Assembly (NCBI GenBank): GCA_040387375.1
Contig: JAZKDW010000032.1
Span: 1 to 63,550 of the forward strand
Length of the DNA: 63,550 nt
Direction: 5' to 3'
Origin: JAZKDW01 sp040387375
GTDB taxonomy: Bacteria > Pseudomonadota > Gammaproteobacteria > Burkholderiales > Burkholderiaceae_D
Part shown: positions 54,857 through 63,550 of the stretch, piece after piece
Layout: each line of letters starts with the position of its first letter
Numbering within the stretch: position 1 is the stretch's first letter
The notes under the pieces: model-generated
Told to the model about the DNA's origin: nothing
What the model saw: only the letters and a program-made list of their open reading frames with translations
Database searches by the model: none
Made by a program: the position numbers and the translations under genes

Positions 54857-54937
54857 TGCCCCTCCTGTCCGATATTTATATAACTTTTTCGGACGTGAAG
54901 CAAGAGCTTGTCCGAAAAATGATGAATTATTTCGGAC
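54848..54937 (-). promoter_or_regulatory. abiE promoter with tandem 28-bp inverted-repeat operators
   Basis: Two inverted repeats, GTCCGA-N-TTCGGAC at 54867-54894 and GTCCGAA-N-TTCGGAC at 54910-54937, each 28 bp and offset by 43 bp, plus a fifth half-site TTCGGAC at 54848-54854. On the minus strand TTGCTT (54898-54903), a 17-bp spacer and TATAAA (54875-54880) form a good promoter; its -10 lies inside the first repeat, so antitoxin binding would repress. Confidence 0.8.
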
Positions 54938-55012
54938 AGACGCGCGTTCGGCCATGAATATCGGCTCGCAGAAACCTCATTAATTCACCTCGACTGGACC
55001 GAACGTGACATG

Positions 55013-55037
55013 TATGTCGAGTCTGACCCTGAGCCTT
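55013..55037. repeat. Boundary repeat R3
   Basis: TATGTCGAGTCTGACCCTGA then GCCTT; differs from 53083-53107 at one base. Lies just beyond the fusA stop. Together with R2 it encloses the AbiE module. Confidence 0.75.
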
Positions 55038-55040
55038 ACA

Positions 55041-57143
<2,103 letters not shown>

Positions 57144-57170
57144 TCCCTTCCTCCGCGATGAAAAACAGGC

Positions 57171-57515
57171 TCAGGCCGTCGCCAGCGCCATCTGGTGGCA
57201 GCTGTCGGCGCACTCGCGGCACATGTCCGCGACATCGCTCATGCCCCCGACCTGTCGGCAGCTATGCGCGCAATAATCGCACAGCGTGGCGCAATCAAGG
57301 CATGACTGTTCATGGAACTCCGATTGCCGCAGCATGAAATCGGCTGTCGCCTGGCACGCCGCGGCGCAATCCACCAACAGCCGGAAGTGACCCGGCTCCA
57401 CATTCTTGCCACCTGCTTCAAGGCAGCGATTCATCGCGCTGGCAAGACAGAGGTTATGACACTTTTGGCAGAGGTCGATACAGGTCTGCAATGCCGGACG
57501 TTCAAGTGTGCTCAT
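57171..57515 (-). CDS. Cys-rich four-helix-bundle protein (copper-storage/DUF326-like)
   Basis: 114 residues with 15 Cys, arranged in helices as CIDLCQKCHNLC, DCAAAC, CLDCATLCDYCAHSC and MCRECADSC. This is the pattern of Csp-type four-helix bundles that hold many Cu(I) ions in the core. No signal peptide from ATG 57515, so the protein would be cytosolic (Csp3-like). GGAGA precedes the ATG. It is the first gene of a unit with the EF-G paralogue. Confidence 0.85.
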   Translation of the reverse strand: MSTLERPALQTCIDLCQKCHNLCLASAMNRCLEAGGKNVEPGHFRLLVDCAAACQATADFMLRQSEFHEQSCLDCATLCDYCAHSCRQVGGMSDVADMCRECADSCHQMALATA

Positions 57516-57907
57516 CACAATCTCCAGTGCCGCGTTGCATGACAGGACAAGCGGGCGACAACGCCTGGGCACGTCATGTACCTAGTGGTCCGTCAAGCGT
57601 CACGCGGACGCAACCTCTGTGCCAATGGCAGGCAAACAGGCACATGCAGCCATGTGCCCGCTGCATGAAAATTTTACGCGTAAATGCAGAAAAAATGCGC
57701 AGGAAACATGGCCGGCACTTTTACGGGAAGTGCTTGTACCGGGCATGCAAGCTGGCATTTGCAGGCTGGCACATCCCTTGCAAACCAAGGCATACGCAAT
57801 CGACATTTCCTGTCGAGAAGGATCCGATGCTGTTTTCGGGGCCAGTATGCATGGCCCTGACAAGGCAGTGTTGGCATTCATGGTCCAGACCTACCAAGGA
57901 GAATCAA
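57516..57907. other. Divergent intergenic region with a palindrome
   Basis: 392 bp between the copper-storage-like gene and the DUF883 gene. It holds a perfect TTTACGCGTAAA palindrome at 57673-57684, flanked by TGCAT/ATGCA arms, a plausible operator. No convincing gene within. AGGAGA at the right end serves the DUF883 gene. Confidence 0.5.
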
Positions 57908-58318
57908 ATGAGCACTAATTTCCCATCCGGTACAACTGAAAGCGGCATGAGCACAAGCGAATCCACCGCTCGTACCGGCAGTACCTATCAAAGCGGCTAC
58001 AGCGGCAGTCAAACCTCCGGCCAGCGGACAGGCGAAGCCGTGCGGACCGAACTGAGCAACCTGAAAAGCGACCTCGACACGCTGCTGTCGCGGGCATCGA
58101 CGCTGACCGACCGCGAGCTGTCCGAGGCACGCGACCGGCTGCTGGCCAAATACCGATCGATGCGATATGCGGCCAAAGGAATGGCCGATCAGGCCAGCCA
58201 GCAATTCAATCACGGCGTCGAGGTCACCACCGACTATGTGAAGGACCGGCCATTGCAGGCGCTGGCAATTGCCACCGGTGTCGGCCTTGTGCTGGGCTCG
58301 GTCCTGCGGCGTCATTAA
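57908..58318 (+). CDS. DUF883 (ElaB/YqjD-like) membrane-anchored protein
   Basis: 136 residues. A Ser/Thr/Gly-rich N-terminus is followed by a coiled-coil helix (ELSNLKSDLDTLLSRASTL) and a C-terminal membrane segment LALAIATGVGLVLGSVLRRH-like, the YqjD/ElaB layout. These tail-anchored proteins associate with ribosomes at the inner membrane in stress or stationary phase. ATG 57908 has AGGAGA. First gene of the yqjD-yqjE-yqjK-type operon. Confidence 0.85.
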   Translation: MSTNFPSGTTESGMSTSESTARTGSTYQSGYSGSQTSGQRTGEAVRTELSNLKSDLDTLLSRASTLTDRELSEARDRLLAKYRSMRYAAKGMADQASQQFNHGVEVTTDYVKDRPLQALAIATGVGLVLGSVLRRH

Positions 58319-58366
58319 GATGCATCATCCGCCTCTGGCCAACCATTCTCTCTTGGAAACAGCACG

Positions 58367-58735
58367 GTGTTTGAAACCTTAAAGAAGTCCAGGCTGCTAT
58401 CCCACATCGCCCTGGAACGGGTCGGTGTGTACCTCGAGTTGATCGGGATCGAAATAAAGCTGCATGGCCGTGAAATCGCGATGCGCATGATCGGCTATGC
58501 AGCGGCCATTTTTTTCGCGATCCTGGCAGTGATTTTTATCGGCGTCGCCATCATCCTGACCTTTTGGGACTCGCCCTATCGCACTGGAGCGGCCTGGGGA
58601 GTGGTCGCGCTGTATGTTGTCGTGGCAGGTCTCGGCCTTTTTTTCAGCCGCAGGCATACGCCATCGGAATCAACTTTCAGCACGCTGCGCAATGAACTGA
58701 AGCAGGATATCGAACTCGTGAAAGAGAGCATATGA
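58367..58735 (+). CDS. YqjE-like inner-membrane protein (phage-holin-like fold)
   Basis: 122 residues with two transmembrane segments, near 42-68 and 76-92 (GVVALYVVVAGLGLFFSRR). The N-terminal helix contains LELIGIEIKLHGREIAMR, as in YqjE/holin_7-type proteins. GTG start. Ends by ATGA overlap with the next gene. Function poorly known; usually co-expressed with the DUF883 partner. Confidence 0.82.
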   Translation: MFETLKKSRLLSHIALERVGVYLELIGIEIKLHGREIAMRMIGYAAAIFFAILAVIFIGVAIILTFWDSPYRTGAAWGVVALYVVVAGLGLFFSRRHTPSESTFSTLRNELKQDIELVKESI

Positions 58736-59136
58736 GACATGCGCCCTCCCTGGAAGATGAAAGGCGTGCCCTGCTGGCGCAGATCGATTCAAGCCGCGAT
58801 ATGTACCGGCGGATGTTGAATCCGGATGCGGCCGCCGCACATCATGCGCCGGACAGCCGCACCGATCTGCTGGCGCATGACAGCTTTCCGCGCAGTACAA
58901 CAGTCCGCTGGATCCTGGACCATCCCTATCTTTCAGCACTCGCCGTCGCCTCGCTGGTAGTGATCGTCAGCTCGCGCCGCCGGATACGGCCTGCGGCACT
59001 GCGTGCACCGATGGTGCGCAGTCTTGCGGGCATGGCGGCAATGCTGTTGCGCGATCCGACGAAGCTGCGCATGGCCACCAATATTTTTTCCGCAGCCGCT
59101 GCCTTTTTGCGGCAACGCCGGCCGGGCCGACGCTAA
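58732..59136 (+). CDS. YqjK-like protein
   Basis: 134 residues. Starts with RHAPSLEDERRALLAQIDSSRD, as in YqjK-type proteins, has one hydrophobic segment near 66-82 and a very basic C-terminus (LRQRRPGRR). Coupled to the YqjE gene by ATGA. Third gene of the stress-type operon. Confidence 0.72.
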   Translation: MRHAPSLEDERRALLAQIDSSRDMYRRMLNPDAAAAHHAPDSRTDLLAHDSFPRSTTVRWILDHPYLSALAVASLVVIVSSRRRIRPAALRAPMVRSLAGMAAMLLRDPTKLRMATNIFSAAAAFLRQRRPGRR

Positions 59137-59517
59137 TTCTTCCTGCCCGGCGCAATTCTCACTGGCGGCCCTGATTGCGGGCTGCCTATCGGTAGCTCCC
59201 TTCCACAGCCATCACACTTGTCGGCCCGGCCAGGGCAACTTTCGTGACGCTTCCCCCTGCCTGTGACGGGGACAGTTCTCATCGTTTTATATTGCTGCGG
59301 AACCGGTTGCGCACTGCCTGACTATTAACACATAGAAATATTTTTTAAATACCTAAAAAAAATTTGCCTTTTGTTCAAAAGAATTGGAATTTTTACAAAG
59401 GTTGCAAGTCTATAAGAAAGAATGCCGGGAATACTCGTTACGGTCAATGACAGTACGGGCTGGCAGGAAGAGTAGAAAAACGCAATTTACAAAGTGCAAA
59501 CCTCGAAGGGAAATATC
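59137..59517. other. Intergenic region, partly AT-rich
   Basis: 381 bp without a gene. Bases 59320-59420 are strongly AT-rich (runs of A and T, TCTATAAG at about 59410), the probable promoter region of the entericidin gene. The TCTATAAG box resembles a sigma-S-type -10. Confidence 0.45.
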
Positions 59518-59658
59518 ATGAAAAAACTGATCGCAATATTAAGCGTACTCGTTTTCACTACCGGCCTGACTGCCTGCAATACATTCAAGGGCTTCGGCAA
59601 GGATGTTGAACGCGGCGGTGAAAAAGTCCAGAACGCAGCCGACAAGGCGAAGAATTAA
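59518..59658 (+). CDS. Entericidin-like small lipoprotein (EcnA/B family)
   Basis: 46 residues: MKKLIAILSVLVFTTGLTAC signal with lipobox LTAC, then NTFKGFGKDVERGGEKVQN and a Lys-rich end, the classic entericidin pattern. AAGGGAA precedes the ATG. Entericidins are small membrane lipoproteins linked to stationary-phase and osmotic stress. Too short for most ORF finders. Confidence 0.88.
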   Translation: MKKLIAILSVLVFTTGLTACNTFKGFGKDVERGGEKVQNAADKAKN

Positions 59659-59670
59659 ATTTGCATGACG

Positions 59671-59707
59671 GGTTCCCCTTCCGATTATTGTAGAAAGAAG
59701 GGGAACC
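59671..59707. terminator. Hairpin after the entericidin gene
   Basis: GGTTCCCCTT pairs with AAGGGGAACC across a 17-base loop, beginning 12 bp past the stop. There is no T-run, so it may be a stability stem or weak terminator. Confidence 0.5.
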
Positions 59708-59771
59708 TATGCAACACCCGCTGCTCAATCACATTGCTATTCAATGGAAAACTCACACCTGCTGATGGGAT

Positions 59772-60599
59772 GTGAACGTGCTTGCGGATGCCGTCGGATC
59801 GAAAATGGTTTACATGATCAGAAGTGATACGGATAGAAGGCGCTTGCCTGCAGAAGTCAAGGCAGCCACCTTGCGTTTGCCGATTCGTCTGCCGATACAA
59901 ATAATGCCGCAGCCTGACGAGACCACCTGCGGCCCGACGTGCCTGCATGCGGTGTATCGCTTTTGGGGAGACCATGAATCGCTTTCGGACGTCGTGGCCC
60001 GCACCGGCAGGTTTGAACTGGGCGGCACATTTGCCGTCTTCCTCGCCTGCGATGCACTGCGCAAAGGCTATCGCGCCACCATTTACACTTACAACCTGAA
60101 TGTGTTCGACCCTTCCTGGTTCAGCCCTGGCGTCAATATTGGCGCCCGCCTGGAACTGCAGCGCGATGTAAAACAGGACTCCCGCCTGCGGCAGGCGAGC
60201 ATCGGTTATCGCGAGTTCCTGGATCTGGGCGGGCGTTTGCGGCTCAAGGATTTATCGCGTGGCCTGATCCATGGTCTGTTGCGCCGCAAGCTGCCGGTGA
60301 TCACCGGCCTCAGTTCGACATTTTTATACAGAACGCCGCGCGAATACGGGCCGAACGACGATCCCGACGACATCCGCGGCGTGCCAGCCGGGCATTTTGT
60401 GGTGATCGCGGGATACGACCCGAGCCGGCGGAAAGTGCTGGTGCTCGACCCCTATCAAAAACATCCCTACGGCAGTACGCATGAATACTGGATCAGTATC
60501 GACCGCGTGATCGGTGCAATCCTGCTGGGAATCGTTACCCACGATGCCAATATGCTGATCATCCACCCGCGGAACCGCTCGCAACCAAATCCTCCATGA
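59772..60599 (+). CDS. C39-like cysteine peptidase domain protein
   Basis: About 275 residues from GTG 59772; ATG 59805 is an alternative. The papain-like fold of peptidase C39 is shown by DETTCGPTCLHAVYRFWG with nucleophile Cys53, His208 in AGHFVVIAGYD, and Asp226 in VLDPY. No signal peptide or ABC domain, so it is not a bacteriocin exporter. Its TGA overlaps the ATG of the ATP-grasp gene. The association with two ligase-type enzymes suggests processing or transfer in a peptide-like product. Confidence 0.85.
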   Translation: MNVLADAVGSKMVYMIRSDTDRRRLPAEVKAATLRLPIRLPIQIMPQPDETTCGPTCLHAVYRFWGDHESLSDVVARTGRFELGGTFAVFLACDALRKGYRATIYTYNLNVFDPSWFSPGVNIGARLELQRDVKQDSRLRQASIGYREFLDLGGRLRLKDLSRGLIHGLLRRKLPVITGLSSTFLYRTPREYGPNDDPDDIRGVPAGHFVVIAGYDPSRRKVLVLDPYQKHPYGSTHEYWISIDRVIGAILLGIVTHDANMLIIHPRNRSQPNPP

Positions 60600-62047
60600 A
60601 CAATCTTTTCATTGTCAACAAACGTCGCGATTGGCCATTCGAGATTCGCGGGGTAAAAGTCGTGCCCGCCCGTCTCTACCTGAGCGATCCCGCTTACGCC
60701 GATTGCGCCGGCACCAGGGTATTCAATCTATGCCAATCCTGGCGCTACCAGAGTCGTGGCTACTACGTCTCGATGCTGGCCGACGCACGCGGCCATCAGC
60801 CCATGCCGGATGTAAAGGCGATTGAAGACATGCAGTCCGCCACCCTGGTGCAGTCGCTGGCCGACAGCCTGAATGACTTGATCCAGGCCAGCCTTGCGGA
60901 GGTCGATGCAGCCAGCGTCGAACTGGCCATTTACTTCGGCCGCAATGCAGAGCCGCATTTAAGGCAGCTGAGCGAACAGTTGTTCAAGCTGTTGCGGGTA
61001 CCATTGCTGCTTGCCAGTTTCGAACGCCAGCAGGGCCACTGGCAGTTGCATGGCGTGCGCTCGCTCCATCTCGGCGAGATCACGCCTGAGCGACTGCCGA
61101 CCGTTGCGCAAGCCGCGGCGGACAGCCTCAGTCCGCATCGCTCCGGCACACCCAAGCCTGCGCTTGCCCTTCTGCGCACTCCCGGCGCGCGGGTGCTGCC
61201 ATCCAATCCGGCGGCAATACAAAAATTCCAGGAAGCGGCCGAAGCGGCCGGCATGCGTTCCGAACTGATCACCGAAGCCGATGCCGGCCGGGTCACGGAA
61301 TTCGACGCGCTGTTCATTCGCGACACCACCAATATCCATCATTACACCTACCAGATGGCGCGCCAGGCCGCCGTTGCCGGGATGGTGGTGCTGGACGATT
61401 GTGATTCCATCCTCAAGTGCGGCAACAAGGTTTTCATGACCGAGCTGTTAAACCGGAACCACATCCCGATGCCAAAAACGATGATGGTCCATCGCGACAA
61501 TCTCGAACAGGTCATCCCTGCCCTGGGCCTGCCATGCATCCTGAAACTGCCGGATGGCGCATTTTCCCTCGGTGTCGAAAAAGTGCGTTCGGAACAGGAG
61601 CTGCTGGACAAAGCGCATCAATTTTTCGCGCACTCGGAACTGGTGCTGGCGCAAGAATACATGCCTACTGAATTCGACTGGCGCATCGGCATCCTCGACC
61701 GTCGACCGCTGTTTGTCTGCAAGTACCACATGGTCCCCGGCCATTGGCAGATCGTCAAGCACGAGCAGGATCGCGAAGTGTGCGAGGGGCGCTCGGAAGC
61801 GCTGGCAATCAGCGATGCGCCGGCGGAAGTCATCGACCTCGCGTTGCGCGCCGCCAATCTGGTAGGCGACGGCTTCTACGGCGTCGATCTGAAGCAGCGT
61901 GGCAATCACTGTTACATCATCGAGATCAACGACAATCCGAACGTCGACGCCGGCAATGAAGATGGCGTGCTGAAGGATGCGCTGTACCGGGAAGTAATGG
62001 GTGTATTGCGCAAGCGGATCGACGAACGAAAGGACATGCTCGCATGA
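60596..62047 (+). CDS. RimK-like ATP-grasp ligase
   Basis: ATP-dependent carboxylate-amine ligase, 483 residues. An N-terminal RimK-type pre-domain of about 190 residues (MNNLFIVNKRRDWPFEI start) is followed by the ATP-grasp core with CILKLPDGAFSLGV, DWRIGILDRRPLF and the Mg-binding IEINDNPNVDAG near the end. Coupled on both sides by ATGA overlaps. Probably adds an amino acid to a substrate by an amide bond; the substrate is unknown. Confidence 0.9.
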   Translation: MNNLFIVNKRRDWPFEIRGVKVVPARLYLSDPAYADCAGTRVFNLCQSWRYQSRGYYVSMLADARGHQPMPDVKAIEDMQSATLVQSLADSLNDLIQASLAEVDAASVELAIYFGRNAEPHLRQLSEQLFKLLRVPLLLASFERQQGHWQLHGVRSLHLGEITPERLPTVAQAAADSLSPHRSGTPKPALALLRTPGARVLPSNPAAIQKFQEAAEAAGMRSELITEADAGRVTEFDALFIRDTTNIHHYTYQMARQAAVAGMVVLDDCDSILKCGNKVFMTELLNRNHIPMPKTMMVHRDNLEQVIPALGLPCILKLPDGAFSLGVEKVRSEQELLDKAHQFFAHSELVLAQEYMPTEFDWRIGILDRRPLFVCKYHMVPGHWQIVKHEQDREVCEGRSEALAISDAPAEVIDLALRAANLVGDGFYGVDLKQRGNHCYIIEINDNPNVDAGNEDGVLKDALYREVMGVLRKRIDERKDMLA

Positions 62048-63303
62048 GCGCCGAGTCAGCCCCTCTGCCCGCCTTCGCCGGCTACGGCATCGAGCTTGAA
62101 TACATGATCGTCGAGCAGACACATCTGTCGCCGCTGCCGATCGCCGACCGGGTATTGCGCGCCGCCACGACGGAACCCGAGTTCTCGTCGGTCGACCGCG
62201 GCAAGCTGGGATGGTCCAATGAGATGGTGCTGCATGTAATCGAGATCAAGAACCTGCAGCCGACCGCCGATCTGGAAAAATTGCCGGCGGCATTTCAGTC
62301 CGAAATCCGTTTCCTAAACCGCATGCTTGCGCCGTATGGTGCGCGGCTGATGCCCGGCGCCATGCATCCGTGGATGGACCCGCGCCGCGAGATGCAGCTC
62401 TGGCCGCATGACAATGCCGACTTGTATGCGGCCTATGGCCGCATCTTCGACTGCCGCAGCCACGGCTGGGCCAACCTGCAAAGCATGCACATCAACCTGC
62501 CGTTCGCCGGTGACACCCAATTTGCCCATCTGCATGCGGCGATCCGGCTGGTGTTGCCGATCCTGCCGGCACTGGCCGCGAGTTCGCCGATAGCCGACGG
62601 TCGCGACACGGGATTTGCCGACTTCCGGATGGAAGCCTACCGCGGCAATGCACAGCCGTTCGACGCGATCGCCGGCAAGGTGGTGCCCGAAACCGTGTCT
62701 GGCCGCGTGGAATATGAAAGCAAGATACTCGCGCCGATGTATGACGCCATAGGCCCCCACGATCCCGGGCATCTGCTGCGGCACGAATGGCTCAATTCGC
62801 GCGGTGCGATAGCCCGCTTTGAGCGCGATGCGATTGAAATCCGCGTCATTGATACGCAGGAATGTCCGCAAGCGGACCTGGCGATTGCGGCGGCGGTGAT
62901 AACGCTGGTCGCCGCCTTGTACGAAGCGGGGGAACATGCGCTGGCGCCGCAACAGGCGATCGATACCGATGTGCTGTCGGAGATACTGCTGGCCTGCATA
63001 CGGCACGCGGACGAGGCGGTAATCGACAATGACGAGTACCTGACCTTGCTTGGTTATACCGGCGGCCGATGCACTGCGCGTGAGTTGTGGCGGCATCTGA
63101 TTGATAACGAAACGCTGCTGCCCCTGTGGCGCGAACCGCTGCAGATCATGCTGGATCAGGGACCGTTGGCCCGGCGGATTTTGCGGGCGGTCAATGGGGA
63201 TTATTCGAGAGAGAACCTGGAAATGGTTTATCGGCGATTGTGTGATTGTTTGCAGGAAGGCCGGATGTTTTGCGACAGTGAGGTTGGTCGGATGTTGGAT
63301 TGA
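62044..63303 (+). CDS. Glutamate-cysteine-ligase-like (GCS2) protein
   Basis: 419 residues of the GCS2 family. GYGIELEYMIV near 15-25 carries the metal-binding Glu pair, QSMHINLPF near 150, and ARFERDAIEIRVIDTQE near 260. Such proteins form amide bonds to the side chain or alpha-carboxyl of Glu. The start overlaps the RimK-like stop (ATGA). Third gene of the peptidase-ligase-ligase operon. Not a normal glutathione gshA by length or context. Confidence 0.88.
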   Translation: MSAESAPLPAFAGYGIELEYMIVEQTHLSPLPIADRVLRAATTEPEFSSVDRGKLGWSNEMVLHVIEIKNLQPTADLEKLPAAFQSEIRFLNRMLAPYGARLMPGAMHPWMDPRREMQLWPHDNADLYAAYGRIFDCRSHGWANLQSMHINLPFAGDTQFAHLHAAIRLVLPILPALAASSPIADGRDTGFADFRMEAYRGNAQPFDAIAGKVVPETVSGRVEYESKILAPMYDAIGPHDPGHLLRHEWLNSRGAIARFERDAIEIRVIDTQECPQADLAIAAAVITLVAALYEAGEHALAPQQAIDTDVLSEILLACIRHADEAVIDNDEYLTLLGYTGGRCTARELWRHLIDNETLLPLWREPLQIMLDQGPLARRILRAVNGDYSRENLEMVYRRLCDCLQEGRMFCDSEVGRMLD

Positions 63304-63429
63304 GAGGTTTTTGTGCGGTTTGTTTTTCTTCGCTAAGCGCTTCCGTGGCAATCGTAAATATTGTTTTCGATGTCAGGCGTTACGGGATATGTGTGATGAC
63401 ATCGTGATGCTAGCTCACTCTGGGTTCCC

Positions 63430-63500
63430 GCCTGCGCGGGAACGACGGTGGTAAGAGTGGAGGTCGTATCAATTACCACCGTCATTCCCGCGAAAGCGCA
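63430..63500. repeat. Palindromic repeats near window end
   Basis: GGGTTCCCGCCTGCGCGGGA forms one stem at 63421-63446; at 63480 GTCATTCCCGCGAAAGCG begins a second whose right arm is missing, replaced by CACTGCTGTCC. The same cores occur in at least five other gaps here. Confidence 0.75.
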
Positions 63501-63550
63501 CTGCTGTCCGGAATAATCTTCTTGACGATTTCATGTGAATAGGCACCCCT

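Noticed and set aside
51025..55037. Integron-type gene cassettes with attC sites
   Set aside because: The boundary repeats lack the GTTRRRY/RYYYAAC core pairs and the paired stems of attC, and no integrase gene is present.
63482..63550. Minus-strand frame reading ...AYSHEIVKKIIPDSSALSRE then stop at the window edge
   Set aside because: Could be the C-terminus of a gene or transposase truncated by the palindromic repeat, but two frames are open and only about 20 codons are visible.

Overview
The window is high-GC DNA with the gene content of a betaproteobacterium of the order Burkholderiales, probably near Oxalobacteraceae. This is inferred from three orphan TctC/Bug binding proteins, two Liv-type ABC transporters, a fused isobutyryl-CoA mutase (IcmF) and many acyl-CoA genes. 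No rRNA, tRNA or CRISPR array was seen.

Layout. (1) 1-9.6 kb, plus strand: 3' end of a Baeyer-Villiger-type monooxygenase gene, aldehyde dehydrogenase, a complete Liv ABC transporter, SDR, CoA transferase and a quinone-reductase-like MDR, closed by a strong bidirectional terminator. (2) 9.7-19.5 kb, minus strand: TctC, SDR, MDR, a small Cys4 protein, thiolase, IcmF, 3-hydroxyacyl-CoA dehydrogenase and enoyl-CoA hydratase/isomerase, with a divergent AraC regulator at 19.8-20.9 kb. (3) 20.9-31.1 kb, minus strand: MaoC, acyl-CoA synthetase, ACAD10/11-like dehydrogenase, APH-type kinase, SDR and a second Liv transporter. This set resembles the levulinate/4-hydroxyacid route, in which a 4-hydroxyacyl-CoA is phosphorylated and the phosphate then eliminated. 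(4) 31.1-48.1 kb, minus strand: TctC, DUF35 protein, Cys-less thiolase, CoA transferase, enoyl-CoA hydratase, acyl-CoA dehydrogenase, HyuB/HyuA, esterase, TctC, FadR-type GntR regulator, a lipoprotein, a chorismatase and a flavin monooxygenase. Three promoters here (before hyuA, gntR and the monooxygenase gene) share one architecture: a GntR-type palindrome four bases upstream of TTGACA, then a 17-bp spacer and a -10 box. A hyuA 5' remnant behind gntR, and a gntR 3' remnant in the hyuA leader, record a duplication.

(5) 48.3-50.1 kb, minus strand: ECF sigma factor, Tat-exported ferritin-like protein and cytochrome c. (6) 50.3-55.0 kb: an accessory patch with a ParDE-like pair, a hypothetical protein, an AT-rich membrane protein and an AbiEi/AbiEii pair with a repeated operator, the modules being bounded by short shared repeats. 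(7) 55.0-63.3 kb: a second EF-G with a Cys-rich copper-storage-like protein, a DUF883/YqjE/YqjK membrane stress operon, an entericidin, and a tightly coupled three-gene operon of C39-like peptidase, RimK-like ATP-grasp ligase and glutamate-cysteine-ligase-like enzyme. The last operon is the best candidate for an uncharacterised biosynthetic system.

Dispersed palindromic repeats with cores of the form ATTCCCGC-N-GCGGGAAT sit in many intergenic gaps. Functions are assigned from motifs and context only; no database search was run.
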